Source of the DNA: Saccharopolyspora gregorii
GTDB lineage: Bacteria; Actinomycetota; Actinomycetes; Mycobacteriales; Pseudonocardiaceae
DNA: 64,000 bases
NCBI RefSeq assembly: GCF_024734405.1
Contig: NZ_CP059556.1
Coordinates: forward strand, 3,782,001 to 3,846,000
Direction of reading: 5' to 3'
Below, piece after piece: positions 42,228-53,432 of this stretch. Both the position numbers and the translations under genes were made by a program. Position 1 is the first letter of the stretch, and each line of letters starts with the position of its first letter. The notes beneath the pieces are model-generated. The model made no database searches. It saw only the letters and a program-made list of their open reading frames with translations, and was not told where the DNA came from.

Positions 42228-43234
42228 TCGCGGTCACCGCCGCCGCCCTGCTGGCCTCCTGCGGGACCGCCGCGCCCGGCGGGCCGGGCGGGCCGACGAT
42301 CACCGTCGACAACTGCGGAGCTCCCGCCGAGTTCCCCGCCCCCGCGCAGCGGATGTTCGTCAACGACGGCAACATGATCTCGATGGTGCTGGCGCTCGGC
42401 GCGCAGCAGCAGGTCGCCGCCGTGTCCAGCCTGCAGCGCGACGCCGACGTGCTGCGCCGCCACTACGGGGACGCGGTGGACCGGCTGCCCGTCGTCGCGC
42501 CCTCCTCGCCCTCGCGGGAGACGGTGCTGGCGCAACGGCCCGACGTGGTGGTCGCCGGGTGGAACTACGGCTACAGCGAATCGACCCGGCTCACCCCGGA
42601 CGGCCTGCGCGGCGCCGGCATCGCCGGGTACGTGCTGACCGAGAGCTGCCGGCAGGGCGCCGGGAAGGCCCGCGGCATCGTCGAACCGTGGCAGGCGCTG
42701 CGCACCGACCTCACCAACCTCGGCGCGATCACCGGGCGCACCGAGCAGGCCGCGCGGGTCAACGCCGACGTCCAGCGCCGGCTCGACGCGCTGCGCGCCG
42801 CCCCGCAACCGCGGCGCAAGCCGACGATCTTCCTGTTCGACAGCGCCAGCGACACCGTGTTCTCCAGCGGGAACAAGGGCGGGCCGCAGGCGATCATCGA
42901 CGCGGCGGGCGGGCGCAACGCCATCGAGGACGTCCGGGACACCTGGACGAAGGTGTCCTGGGAGCGGGTCGCCGCCTCCGAGCCGGACGCGTTCCTGTTC
43001 GTGGACTACCCGCCGCAGACCTTCGCGGAGAAGGTGGCGATGCTGCGGGCGCGGCCCGGCATCGACCGGCTGCGGGCGGTCACCGAGCAGCGGTTCCTCA
43101 ACCTGCCGTACTCGATGTGGACGTCCGGGCCGCTGAACATCGACGCCGCCGAGCAGGTCCGGGCGCAGCTCGAGCGGTGGGGCCTGGTGCCGCCGTCCGG
43201 CCTGGTCCCCCGCTCCGACGACCGCGTCGGCTGA
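42203..43234 (+). CDS. btuF: Corrinoid-binding lipoprotein (BtuF-like)
   Basis: ATG at 42203 has GAGGA about eight bases upstream. The N-terminus is a lipoprotein signal (TLIAVTAAALLASCGTAAPGG, lipobox LASC), so the receptor is anchored to the outer face of the membrane. The mature part is a class III periplasmic-binding fold: FVNDGNMISMVLALGAQQQVAAVSS, ETVLAQRPDVVVAGWNYGY, RKPTIFLFDSASDTVFSSG and RLRAVTEQRFLNLPYSMW. Sequence alone does not separate vitamin B12 from ferric siderophore receptors; the cobalamin riboswitch decides for corrinoid. Third and last gene of the operon. Confidence 0.85.
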   Translation: MRRHARTLIAVTAAALLASCGTAAPGGPGGPTITVDNCGAPAEFPAPAQRMFVNDGNMISMVLALGAQQQVAAVSSLQRDADVLRRHYGDAVDRLPVVAPSSPSRETVLAQRPDVVVAGWNYGYSESTRLTPDGLRGAGIAGYVLTESCRQGAGKARGIVEPWQALRTDLTNLGAITGRTEQAARVNADVQRRLDALRAAPQPRRKPTIFLFDSASDTVFSSGNKGGPQAIIDAAGGRNAIEDVRDTWTKVSWERVAASEPDAFLFVDYPPQTFAEKVAMLRARPGIDRLRAVTEQRFLNLPYSMWTSGPLNIDAAEQVRAQLERWGLVPPSGLVPRSDDRVG

Positions 43235-43270
43235 TCCGCCTCGGGACCGGGCCGGGCGCCTGCGGGCCGC

Positions 43271-44485
43271 TCAGTCGCGGTCGGCGCAGAGCTCGTCCGC
43301 GCGGGCGCGGCCGCCGACCGCGACGACCTCCGGTCCCGCCCCGTCGCCGCGGTCCAGGCGTCCGGCGAGCAGCGCCAGCCCGAGCCCGACGACGGTGAGC
43401 ACGGCGCCGATGATCGCCGGGGACGCGTAGCCGAACCCGGCGCTGATCCCGACCCCGCCGAGCCACGCCCCGCCCGCGTTGGCCAGGTTGAACGCCGAGT
43501 GGTTCGAGGCGGCCGCCATCGTCGGCGCGTCCCCGGCCTTCTGCATGATCAGCACCTGCAGCGGTGCCGTGACCCCGAACCCGACCGCGCCGAGCAGCAC
43601 CGTCAGCAGCACCGCGGCCCACGGGGTGTGCACCGCCCAGGCGAACACGACCAGCACCACCGCCAGCGCGGCCAGCGCCCCGTAGATCGTCGGGCGCAGC
43701 GCCCGGTCCCCCAGCGGCCCGACCACCAGCGATCCGGCGGTCATGCCGACGCCGAACAGCGCCAGCACCACCGGCACGGCCGCCGCGGGCAGCCCGGCGA
43801 GCTCGGTCATCATCGGCGAGATGTAGCTGTAGACGGCGAACACGCCCGCGAAGCCGAACACGGCGGTGACCAGGCCGAGCCACACCTGCCGACGGCCCAG
43901 CGCCCGCAGCTCGCGGCCCAGCCCCCCGCCCGCGGCGACCGGCACGTGCGGCACGAACGCGGCGACCCCGGCGACGGCGACCGCGCCCAGCACGGCGACC
44001 ACGAGGAACGCGGCCCGCCACCCGAACACCTGGCCCAGGTAGGTGCCCGCGGGCACCCCGACGATGTTGGCGACGGTGAGCCCGAGCAGCACCCGGGCGA
44101 CCGCGGTGGCCTGCCGCGCGGGCCCCACCAGGTGCGCGGCGACGAGGGTGCTGACGCCGAGCACCGCGCCGTGCGGCAGCCCCGCCAGCAGCCGGGCCGC
44201 GAACACCGCCCCGTAGCCGGGGGCGAGCGCGGTCGCGAGGTTGCCGAGCACGAACACCCCGAGGAACGCCAGCAGCGCGTTCCTGCGCCGCAGCCGGGTG
44301 CCCAGCGCGGTCAGCAGCGGCGCGCCGATCACCACGCCCAGCGCGTACGCGGACACCAGGTGCCCGGCGGAGGCGATGGAGATGTCGAGACCGCCCGCGA
44401 CCTGCGGGAGCAGCCCCATGATCACGAATTCGGTGGTGCCGATCGCGAACGCCCCCAGGGCGAGCGCCAGCAACGCCAGAGCCAT
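43271..44485 (-). CDS. MFS drug/sugar exporter of the AraJ-like DHA1 group
   Basis: ATG at 44485 gives 404 residues with 12 membrane helices. LALGAFAIGTTEFVIMGLLPQVAGGLDISIASAGHLVSAYALGVVIGAP is the N-terminal signature of the AraJ/YdhP-type DHA1 subfamily. RLLAGLPHGAVLGVSTLVAAHLV and SNHSAFNLANAGGAWLGG are also diagnostic. Members export sugars, nucleosides or drugs by proton antiport. A perfect 16-bp palindrome at 44566-44581 lies in its promoter and a LacI-family regulator is encoded divergently, so expression is probably repressed by that protein. The charged cytoplasmic tail carries no known domain. Confidence 0.9.
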   Translation of the reverse strand: MALALLALALGAFAIGTTEFVIMGLLPQVAGGLDISIASAGHLVSAYALGVVIGAPLLTALGTRLRRRNALLAFLGVFVLGNLATALAPGYGAVFAARLLAGLPHGAVLGVSTLVAAHLVGPARQATAVARVLLGLTVANIVGVPAGTYLGQVFGWRAAFLVVAVLGAVAVAGVAAFVPHVPVAAGGGLGRELRALGRRQVWLGLVTAVFGFAGVFAVYSYISPMMTELAGLPAAAVPVVLALFGVGMTAGSLVVGPLGDRALRPTIYGALAALAVVLVVFAWAVHTPWAAVLLTVLLGAVGFGVTAPLQVLIMQKAGDAPTMAAASNHSAFNLANAGGAWLGGVGISAGFGYASPAIIGAVLTVVGLGLALLAGRLDRGDGAGPEVVAVGGRARADELCADRD

Positions 44486-44565
44486 CGGGGCGGACCTTTC
44501 ACCAGGGGTCGGAGGATCGTCGGCGGCACGACACCGGACTCGCCGCGAGGGCACGCGGCCGATCG

Positions 44566-44581
44566 TTTGGCACGTGCCAAA
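44566..44581. promoter_or_regulatory. 16-bp LacI-type palindrome between MFS gene and its regulator
   Basis: TTTGGCACGTGCCAAA is a perfect palindrome centred on CG, the usual form of LacI-family operators. It lies 81 bases upstream of the MFS start and 113 bases upstream of the divergent LacI-type gene. Confidence 0.8.
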
Positions 44582-44694
44582 ACAGGGTCGCAGCCGCCGC
44601 GGCACCGTTTCAAGCCGCGCCGCTGTGATCTCACCCGCGACCGGGCACCGGCTACCATGCCGAGCACCCGGAGGCGACGGCGCGGAGGGACGGG

Positions 44695-45732
44695 ATGCGG
44701 GAACCCGCTGGCAGGCGCACCACCATGGCCGACGTCGCCGCCGCGGCCGGGGTCTCCCGGCAGACCGTGTCCCTGGTGCTCGGCGACAAGCCCGGCCCGA
44801 ACGCGGGCACCCGCGACCACGTGCTGCGCATCGCCGAAGACCTCGGCTACCACGCCGACCTCGCCGCGCAGCTGCTGCGCCGCGCCCGCAGCAGGCAGCT
44901 CGGCGTGCTGTTCACCCTCGGGCACGCGCTGGACCCGCACGTGGTCGAAGCGCTCTACACCGCCGCGGCCCGGCTCGACTACGGCGTGGTGCTCAGCGCG
45001 ATCCTGCCCAGCCGCACCGTGCGGCGCACCGTCGACGAACTGCTCGGGCTGCGCTGCGAGGCGCTGGTCCTCATCGGGCTCGCCGTGGAGGCCCCGGCGC
45101 ACCTGGCGAAGGTCGCCGAGCGGGTGCCCGTCGTCGAGATCGGCCAGCGCACCGGCGCGGACGGCATCGACAGCGTGCGCACCGACGACGACGCCGGAGC
45201 CCGGCTGGCCGTGGACCACCTCGCCGGGCTCGGCCACCGCGACATCGCGCACGTCGACGGCGGCACGCTGCCCGGCGCCGCCGCGCGCCGCGACGGCTAC
45301 CGGGCGGCGATGCGCGCGCACGGGCTCGCCGCGCACGTGCGGGTGCTGCCCGGCGACTACACCGAGGAGTCCGGCGCGGTCGCGGCGCGGCGGCTGCTCG
45401 CGGATCCCCGGCCGCCCACCGCCGTGCTGGCGGGCAACGACCTGTGCGCCGCGGGGTTCGTCGGCACCGCGCTGCGCGGCGGGTTCCGCGTGCCGCGGGA
45501 CCTCTCGGTGGTCGGCTACGACGACAGCCGGGTCGCGGGACTGCCGTACGTGGACCTCACGACCGTGCGGCAGGACACCGCGACGATGGCCGACCTCGCC
45601 GTCGAGGCCTGCGCGGAGCGGCTCGACGGGCAGCGCACCACCCCGTCCGACCGGTTGCTCACCCCCGAGCTCGCCGTGCGCGGCAGCACGGCGGCACCGC
45701 CGGCGGCTGGACCGCTCGCGTCGTCGGGGTGA
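44695..45732 (+). CDS. LacI-family transcriptional regulator
   Basis: ATG at 44695 has GGAGGG about five bases upstream. The 345-residue protein has the LacI DNA-binding domain near its start (RRTTMADVAAAAGVSRQTVSLVLGDKPGPNAGTRDHVLRIAEDLGYHADLAAQLLRR, hinge included). A periplasmic-binding-like effector domain follows (RQLGVLFTLGHALDPHVVEALYTAAARL, GLGHRDIAHVDGGTLPGAAARRDGYRAAM, PTAVLAGNDLCAAGFVG, LSVVGYDDSRVAGLPYVDLTTVRQD). It very probably binds the palindrome at 44566 and represses the divergent MFS gene and itself. The effector is likely a small sugar or nucleoside, not identifiable. Confidence 0.92.
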   Translation: MREPAGRRTTMADVAAAAGVSRQTVSLVLGDKPGPNAGTRDHVLRIAEDLGYHADLAAQLLRRARSRQLGVLFTLGHALDPHVVEALYTAAARLDYGVVLSAILPSRTVRRTVDELLGLRCEALVLIGLAVEAPAHLAKVAERVPVVEIGQRTGADGIDSVRTDDDAGARLAVDHLAGLGHRDIAHVDGGTLPGAAARRDGYRAAMRAHGLAAHVRVLPGDYTEESGAVAARRLLADPRPPTAVLAGNDLCAAGFVGTALRGGFRVPRDLSVVGYDDSRVAGLPYVDLTTVRQDTATMADLAVEACAERLDGQRTTPSDRLLTPELAVRGSTAAPPAAGPLASSG

Positions 45733-45877
45733 GCGCCTAGGCTGCCTCCCGCACGGTCCGCCGGAGTGCGCGCGGGGGTCGCGGAACGCGGATCGGTGCG
45801 GGATCGGGCGCGCGGCGGGGTCACCACCCGACCGCACGGCCGGCCACCGATCCACCGCCAGGCACCGGGAGACGTCG

Positions 45878-48253
<2,376 letters not shown>

Positions 48254-48325
48254 GGCGGGAACTGCTCAGCTTGCCGGACGTTCACCTCGTTCGCCCGGGT
48301 GAGGCGCTTCGGTAGCATTCGGGCC

Positions 48326-49999
48326 GTGGGCGTGCTGCGGTGGAGCGAGTTGCTGGCCGGTTCCGCCGGCCGCTCGTGGCGCACGGTTCGAGTGGAACGC
48401 TCAGTGCTGGCGATCGTGCACAACGTGACCGCGGCTACCCGGCTGCTCGACATCCTCCCGCTCTGGGCCGCGGACCACCGCATCCAGACCGCGTTCACCT
48501 GCATCGGGTCGAGTGCTTTCACCACGGGAACCACGGAGTTCCTCGCGGCGCACGACATCATCCCCATCCCCTGGGCCGAGGCGATGTCCCAGGAGTTCGA
48601 CCTCGCGGTATCCGCCAGCTACGGCGGTCCGCTGCACGAAGTGACCGCTCCGCTCTTAGTCGTACCGCACGGCATGGGATACAACAAAACGCTGGCGAAA
48701 CCCGGAAGCCCGGAAGCCCGGAAGCCCGTTTTCGGATTGTCCGATGAATGGCTGCGCCACGAAGGCGAACTCATCCCCTCCACGACGGTGCTCTCGCACG
48801 TCGAGCAGGTCGACAGGCTGCGAGAACACTGCCCGGAAGCCGTCGACGTGGCGCTCGTCGCCGGTGATCCGTGCTTCGACCGGATCCTGGCCAGCGTTCC
48901 ACTGCGGGAGACCTACCGGCGGAGCTTCGGGGTCCACCCCGGGCAGCAGCTGCTCTTCGTCTCCTCGACTTGGGGAGCTTCCTCCCTGTTCGGGCAGGAT
49001 TCGTCGATCGTGGCCCGCTTGGCCGCCCGGCTCCCGTTGGACGAATACCGCATCGTCGTCGCGTTGCACCCGAACGTCTGGCACGGGCATTCGCCGTGGC
49101 AGGTGCGGATGTGGCTCGAGGACTGCGCCCGCGCCGGCGTCGTCGTCCTGCCTCCCGAAGAGGGCTGGCGGGCCGCGCTCATCGCCGCCGATCTCACCAT
49201 CGGAGACCACGGTTCGGTCACCTTCTACTCGGCGGCTCTCGGCACACCACTGCTGGTGACCGCGGCGCCCGAGGAATCGCTCGACCCGGAATCGCCGATC
49301 GCCCGGCTCAACGCCGCGGCACCGCTGCTGGATCCGAATCGTGATCTGCTCGCGCAACTGGAATCCACCGCTCGCTCCCACCGAACCGAGCGGTTCGCCG
49401 GTGTGACGGAACTCGCCACCTCGGTGCCGGGTGAGTCCGCCAGGTTGTTGCGCACCGCGGTGTACGACTGGCTGGAGTTGGACGAACCCGATGTTCCCGC
49501 CGAACCCGTAGCGGTACCGCTGCCCGACGTGGACTTGCCCGCACCACCCGGTCAGCTCGTGAGCGTGGAGCCGGGCGTCGGCGTCGAACTGCGGGTTCGG
49601 CGATATCCGGCGGCGACTCCGGGCTCGTGGCCCTCAGCTGCCGGTGTCGTCCTGGTGGCCGGTGTCCGATCCCCGTCCCGGCGGATGCTCGAGCTCGCCG
49701 ACGTCGTGTTGCACGAGGAGCCGTGCACCGCCCCGGAGCAGTGGGCGCGGGCTTCGCTGGACGCGCTGCCCGGTTGCCTGCTCGCGGTGGTTCGGACTCC
49801 GGAGGGGCGGTGGCTCGCGGTGGCGCAGGACGGTCTGGCGGTGGAGTTCTCCGCCGCTCCCGATCTCGGCGCGGTGTGCGGCGCGATCCTGCACCGGTGG
49901 TTGCGCGACCGGCTCGTTCCGAGCGAGTTCCCGCGGACGGTTCCGGTGCGCTCGGGTGACCGCCGGAGCACCCTCGGGGTCAGCGTGCAGCAGGGCTGA
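48326..49999 (+). CDS. GT-B/CDP-glycerol-transferase-like protein with internal 8-bp repeats
   Basis: GTG at 48326 gives 557 residues; GTG at 48299 is an alternative and neither has a Shine-Dalgarno. The protein reads VERSVLAIVHNVTAATRLLDILPLWAAD, then LVVPHGMGYNKTLAK, DVALVAGDPCFDRILASVPLRETYRRSFGV, RIVVALHPNVWHGHSPWQVRMWLED and AADLTIGDHGSVTFYSAALGTPLLV. The HPN-(W/H) and GDHGSVTFY stretches resemble the nucleotide-sugar half of CDP-glycerol glycerophosphotransferases and other GT-B enzymes. I have seen similar proteins in actinomycetes, often with misleading names, and know of no tested function. Between GYNKTLAK and KPVFGLSDEW it carries a short repeat-encoded segment (48701-48728). It converges on the NB-ARC gene. 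Confidence 0.65.
   Translation: MGVLRWSELLAGSAGRSWRTVRVERSVLAIVHNVTAATRLLDILPLWAADHRIQTAFTCIGSSAFTTGTTEFLAAHDIIPIPWAEAMSQEFDLAVSASYGGPLHEVTAPLLVVPHGMGYNKTLAKPGSPEARKPVFGLSDEWLRHEGELIPSTTVLSHVEQVDRLREHCPEAVDVALVAGDPCFDRILASVPLRETYRRSFGVHPGQQLLFVSSTWGASSLFGQDSSIVARLAARLPLDEYRIVVALHPNVWHGHSPWQVRMWLEDCARAGVVVLPPEEGWRAALIAADLTIGDHGSVTFYSAALGTPLLVTAAPEESLDPESPIARLNAAAPLLDPNRDLLAQLESTARSHRTERFAGVTELATSVPGESARLLRTAVYDWLELDEPDVPAEPVAVPLPDVDLPAPPGQLVSVEPGVGVELRVRRYPAATPGSWPSAAGVVLVAGVRSPSRRMLELADVVLHEEPCTAPEQWARASLDALPGCLLAVVRTPEGRWLAVAQDGLAVEFSAAPDLGAVCGAILHRWLRDRLVPSEFPRTVPVRSGDRRSTLGVSVQQG
48701..48728 (+). repeat. Three and a half copies of an 8-bp tandem repeat inside a gene
   Basis: The unit CCCGGAAG occurs at 48701-48708, 48709-48716 and 48717-48724, followed by CCCG. 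Eight is not a multiple of three, so loss or gain of one unit would shift the frame; gain of three (24 bp) would insert eight residues. Confidence 0.85.
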
Positions 50000-50011
50000 A
50001 CCGGACCCGGC

Positions 50012-52120
50012 TCACGCTTCGGGCCCTGCCAGCCGCGCCTCGACCTGCTCGGCTTGCGACGACCAGCCTTGCGAGCGGTAGAGCGCCTGCGCTTCGCGCT
50101 GCTGGGCCCGTGCCTCGTCCCGATCGCCCGCGGCCAGCGCGAGCTCCGCGAGGCCCAGCCGGATCTGGGCCACATCGGTGTGCCGGCGCAATTCGAGCAT
50201 GGTGTCCAGCGCTCGGTGCAGGGCTACGCCTGCCGCCTCCGCCGTCCCCAGCTCGCCGAGGCGCATCCCCAGCCACATGCGCGTTTTCGCGGTGTTGACG
50301 GCATCGCCCTTCTCGAACCAGGCCAACGCCTCCTCGAGGTGGAGCACCGCCTCGGATGCGGGAGCCACCGACCCGAGATGCATCCGTGCCACGCCCACCC
50401 GCTGTTGATTGCCCGACTTCCGCGCCAGCTCGAGGTTCTCCTCGAACAGCTCGCGGGCTCGCACGACCTGGCCGAGCCCACGGGCGGCCAGCGCCTGCGA
50501 CTCGATCGTGGTGGCGGTCAGCTCCAGGTCTCCGTGGTCGGTGCACAGCTTCCGCGCTTGCGCGAACAGTTCCGCCGCGGCGGCGTACTCCTGCCTGCCG
50601 AGCGGCGCGAAACCGCGCTGGACGAGCGCGAGGGTGCGCACCAACGGCAGTTCCCGGTGTTCCGCGAGCCGTTCGGCGTAGTGGCTCGTCTCTTCGAGGT
50701 CGGCGAAGTCCTTGCTGTGCTCGTACAGCGGCCACAGAGCGATCGCGAGCACGCACGTCTCGACCCGGCCCTCCCGGTGATCATCGTCGATGACCGCCCG
50801 CAGCGTGCGCCGTTCGGCCTCCAGCCACTGCAGAGCCTGCGCCTTCTCGACGTGGGCACCGCCCGAGGTCAGGCCGGGCCAGAACCGTTCGAGCCAACCA
50901 CGCCTCGGATTCATCGCGTGTCCGCAGCGCACCGCGGCGATCCGGTAGTAGCTCGCGAGGCGGTCGCGGATCCGCCGGGCTTCGGCGCTCCGGCCTTCGT
51001 GCAGCTCGGCACGCCGCCGGGCGTGCTCGCGCACCAAGCGGTTCGCCCCGTAGCGTTCCTCCCCCGTCCGGGTCACGAGCTTCGCTGCGACGAGTCGGTC
51101 CAGGTGCGCTTCGACGTCCTCCGGGTCCGCGTCCAGCCCGGCGGCGAGCGCTTCCAAGCTGATGTCCCCGTCGCCCTGGTGCTGGCCGAACGCCAGGTAG
51201 CAGCCGTGCTCCGCCGGGGAGAGCCGATCCGCGGCCGCGTCGAACACGACGTCCACCGACAGCTCCGGGTCCCGGGAGAGTCCCCGCACCAAGCGGCCTT
51301 CTCGCGAGAGCCGTGCCACGAGCGGAGCCACGGGGCGTTCGCCGCGTCCCACGAGCAGCACGGCCGCCACCGACAGCGCCAACGCCGATCCCTGGCACAG
51401 CCCGATGAGCTCCTCCACCGCCGCCGGTTCCGCGTCCACCAGGGGCGCGCCCGCGATGCGGCGCAGGAGTTCTCGCGCCGACTCCGGTTCCAGCGGGGTG
51501 ATCTCCACGAAGGTGACCTGGTCGGTCGCTCGCAGTCCGCTGAGGTCCCCGACGGAGGTCACCAGCACCGCGGATCGGCCCACGCCCGGCAGCAGGTGCC
51601 GCACCTGCGCGGCACGCACGGCATCGTCGATGACCACGGCCACCCGCTTGCCGGCGCTCCACTCCCGGAACCAGGCCGAGCGCGACGCCAGGCTGTCCGG
51701 TATCTCGCGCGGCTCGAACCCCACGCGGATCAGGAACTGGCGCAGCGCCTCGCTCTCCGCCCCTGGCGCTCCGGCGCCGTCCGGCCCCGAACCCAACGGG
51801 GCGTAGAAGACCCCGTCGGGAAAGGTGTTCGAGTGCGCGAACACCCAGCGGTAGCCGGTGGCGCTCTTCCCGCTCCCCGGCGGACCCACGATCACCGCGA
51901 TCGCCGGCACCTGGCCCTCGTCCGAGGGCCGGAGCAGTGCGGCGCTGATCTCCGACAGCTGCCGTTCGTTGTTGGTGTAGTGCGAGGTCGGGTTCGGCAC
52001 CTGGTTTCGCGGCTCGGCCTGCCGCCGAGGCAGGTGCAGGTGCATGTCCCCGGTGAGCGTGCCCACCTGGGCAACGACCTGCGCTGATCCCGTGTTCTCG
52101 TTGCGGTGACCGTCCGCCAT
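50012..52120 (-). CDS. NB-ARC STAND NTPase with TPR region
   Basis: The 702-residue protein opens with a short region containing TGSAQVVAQVGTLTGDMHLHL, related to the VVQAG segment of the NB-ARC proteins at 1422 and 26961. Next come HYTNNERQLSEIS, an intact P-loop (VIVGPPGSGKSATGYRWVF), Walker B VAVVIDDAVRAAQVRHLLPG, LVTSVGDL and GSALALSVAAVLLVGRG. The winged-helix part ends RYGANRLVREHARRRAE. TPR-like helices occupy about 420-700 (RGFAPLGRQEYAAAAELFAQARKL, ALAARGLGQVVRARELFEENLELARKSG). No effector domain is visible. It stands convergent to the GT-B-like gene with 12 bases between and upstream of GpgS on the same strand. Confidence 0.86.
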   Translation of the reverse strand: MADGHRNENTGSAQVVAQVGTLTGDMHLHLPRRQAEPRNQVPNPTSHYTNNERQLSEISAALLRPSDEGQVPAIAVIVGPPGSGKSATGYRWVFAHSNTFPDGVFYAPLGSGPDGAGAPGAESEALRQFLIRVGFEPREIPDSLASRSAWFREWSAGKRVAVVIDDAVRAAQVRHLLPGVGRSAVLVTSVGDLSGLRATDQVTFVEITPLEPESARELLRRIAGAPLVDAEPAAVEELIGLCQGSALALSVAAVLLVGRGERPVAPLVARLSREGRLVRGLSRDPELSVDVVFDAAADRLSPAEHGCYLAFGQHQGDGDISLEALAAGLDADPEDVEAHLDRLVAAKLVTRTGEERYGANRLVREHARRRAELHEGRSAEARRIRDRLASYYRIAAVRCGHAMNPRRGWLERFWPGLTSGGAHVEKAQALQWLEAERRTLRAVIDDDHREGRVETCVLAIALWPLYEHSKDFADLEETSHYAERLAEHRELPLVRTLALVQRGFAPLGRQEYAAAAELFAQARKLCTDHGDLELTATTIESQALAARGLGQVVRARELFEENLELARKSGNQQRVGVARMHLGSVAPASEAVLHLEEALAWFEKGDAVNTAKTRMWLGMRLGELGTAEAAGVALHRALDTMLELRRHTDVAQIRLGLAELALAAGDRDEARAQQREAQALYRSQGWSSQAEQVEARLAGPEA

Positions 52121-52183
52121 CGAGGCCGCCCCCTGGTTCCGTCGAAGATCGGCACCAGCATAACGCTTGGTGATCGTGCGGAG

Positions 52184-53173
52184 TCAGACAATCACCGAGC
52201 TCGGGTCAGTGCAGCGCCCGGCCATCGTCCGCATCGGCGGGCGGTCCTCCACCAGCACGTCGGAGCGGTGGAGCACCGCGCTGCCGTCCTCGAAGCGGAA
52301 CTGGTCGAACGGAGCGGACGCCACGTCGGTGCCGACGACTCCGCACCGCCGCAACGCCGTGTCGAGGACCTGGCGCGACATCACGCCCAAGGCCGCCAAG
52401 TCCTGGTGCAGGTGCCCGCGAACTCCCAAGTTGACCTGCGCGAGACCGTCGAGTCCGTACGCGGAATGCGCGTCCAGCAGCAATCCGATCTCCACCCCGT
52501 ACCCCGGTGCGAACGGGACGGACTCCAGGAATTCTCGGCGCGCCGCGTATTCCCCCGCCAGCGGCTGCACCACTCCGCTCAACTCCGGACGCAGCGCCGA
52601 CAGCAGCGGGCGGGCGAGCAGCTCGGTGACCCTGCCACCACCGGAGGCCACCTCGGCGGCGGGCAGCACCGCGCCGGTCTCCAGCGGACGCCGGTAGAAA
52701 CCCTTGACCAGCACCGGTTCCGCCGAACTCAGCAACGGGCCGAGCAGAGCGGGCACGATGTCCGCCTCGCACCGGGTGAGGTCGGCGTCGACGAACACCA
52801 CGAGGTCTCCGTCGGTCGCGGCCAGCGACCGCCAGAGCACCTCCCCCTTGCCAGGGCGCGGTGCGCACCGCGGCAACACGTCTTCCCTGCGCAGCACCCG
52901 AGCGCCCGCCCGCTCGGCCACGGCCACCGTCCGGTCCACGGAGCCCGAGTCGACCACCACCAGCTCGTCGACCAGCGGCTGCTCGCCTGACCGTCCCGGC
53001 CCCGTCAGCGGCAAGAGGGTGGACACGACCCGGCCCACGGTCTCCTGCTCGTCCAGCGCCGGAAGCACCAGGCTCACCCGTTGCTCGCCCTTCAACTCCG
53101 CGAGTTCCGGAACCGTCCACTCAGGGCGCTGGAAGGTACGCCGCCGGAACCAATCGTGCACCGCAGGGTCCAC
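52184..53173 (-). CDS. gpgS: Glucosyl-3-phosphoglycerate synthase
   Basis: GTG at 53173 follows GGGGAGGA by about nine bases. The 329-residue GT81-type enzyme begins VHDWFRRRTFQRPEWTVPELAELKGEQRVSLVLPALDEQETVGRVVSTL, the typical GpgS start. It has the DSGSVDRTVAVAERAGARVLRREDVLP nucleotide-binding stretch, the metal-binding VVFVDADLTRCEADIVPALLGPLL and the acceptor loop VLVKGFYRRPLE. GRVTELLARPLLSALRPELSGVVQPLAGEYAARREFLESVPFAPGYGVEIGLLLD follows. It transfers glucose from a nucleotide sugar to 3-phosphoglycerate, the first step to glucosylglycerate and, in mycobacteria, methylglucose lipopolysaccharides. No phosphatase (GpgP) gene is adjacent. Confidence 0.92.
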   Translation of the reverse strand: MDPAVHDWFRRRTFQRPEWTVPELAELKGEQRVSLVLPALDEQETVGRVVSTLLPLTGPGRSGEQPLVDELVVVDSGSVDRTVAVAERAGARVLRREDVLPRCAPRPGKGEVLWRSLAATDGDLVVFVDADLTRCEADIVPALLGPLLSSAEPVLVKGFYRRPLETGAVLPAAEVASGGGRVTELLARPLLSALRPELSGVVQPLAGEYAARREFLESVPFAPGYGVEIGLLLDAHSAYGLDGLAQVNLGVRGHLHQDLAALGVMSRQVLDTALRRCGVVGTDVASAPFDQFRFEDGSAVLHRSDVLVEDRPPMRTMAGRCTDPSSVIV

Positions 53174-53240
53174 GTCCTGCTTCCTCCCCGATCAGATCGG
53201 CGGTGATCGCTCTTGCCGGAAGCAGCGCCGAACGCACTGC

Positions 53241-53423
53241 TCACCGCCGCTGATCATCGCAGGGACCGCGCTCTCGTCGCGCGACCACCACCGGGCGGGC
53301 CGGTCGGCCGTGGTGCCAGAACAGGGCTTCCGGGTTCTGCTCGGTGGGCCCGTCGAGGACGGGCCGCGGCAGTCCGCGCAGGTGCCGGTCGAGGAACGCG
53401 GCGACGTAGCGGACTCCGGGCAC
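53241..53423 (-). pseudogene. C-terminal relic of an alpha/beta hydrolase
   Basis: A 60-residue fragment reads VRYVAAFLDRHLRGLPRPVLDGPTEQNPEALFWHHG. The stretch AFLDRHLRG followed by LLDGP-like residues resembles the last helix of dienelactone-hydrolase or acetylhydrolase-type proteins, where it follows the catalytic His. No nucleophile region is found upstream. It sits beside the decayed gene at 53433, so I take it as a leftover of a deleted gene. Identity is tentative. Confidence 0.4.
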
Positions 53424-53432
53424 GCGGACCGC

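Noticed and set aside
40348-43234. Siderophore/iron importer as the function of the FecCD-type operon
   Set aside because: The protein families allow it, but the cobalamin riboswitch directly upstream favours corrinoid uptake.
43499-45877. The long upstream extension of the UvrA2 frame back to 43499
   Set aside because: Upstream of 45878 the frame is out of phase with the LacI gene and antisense to the MFS gene, and the residues are low complexity. The UvrA2 motifs begin only after the ATG at 45878.
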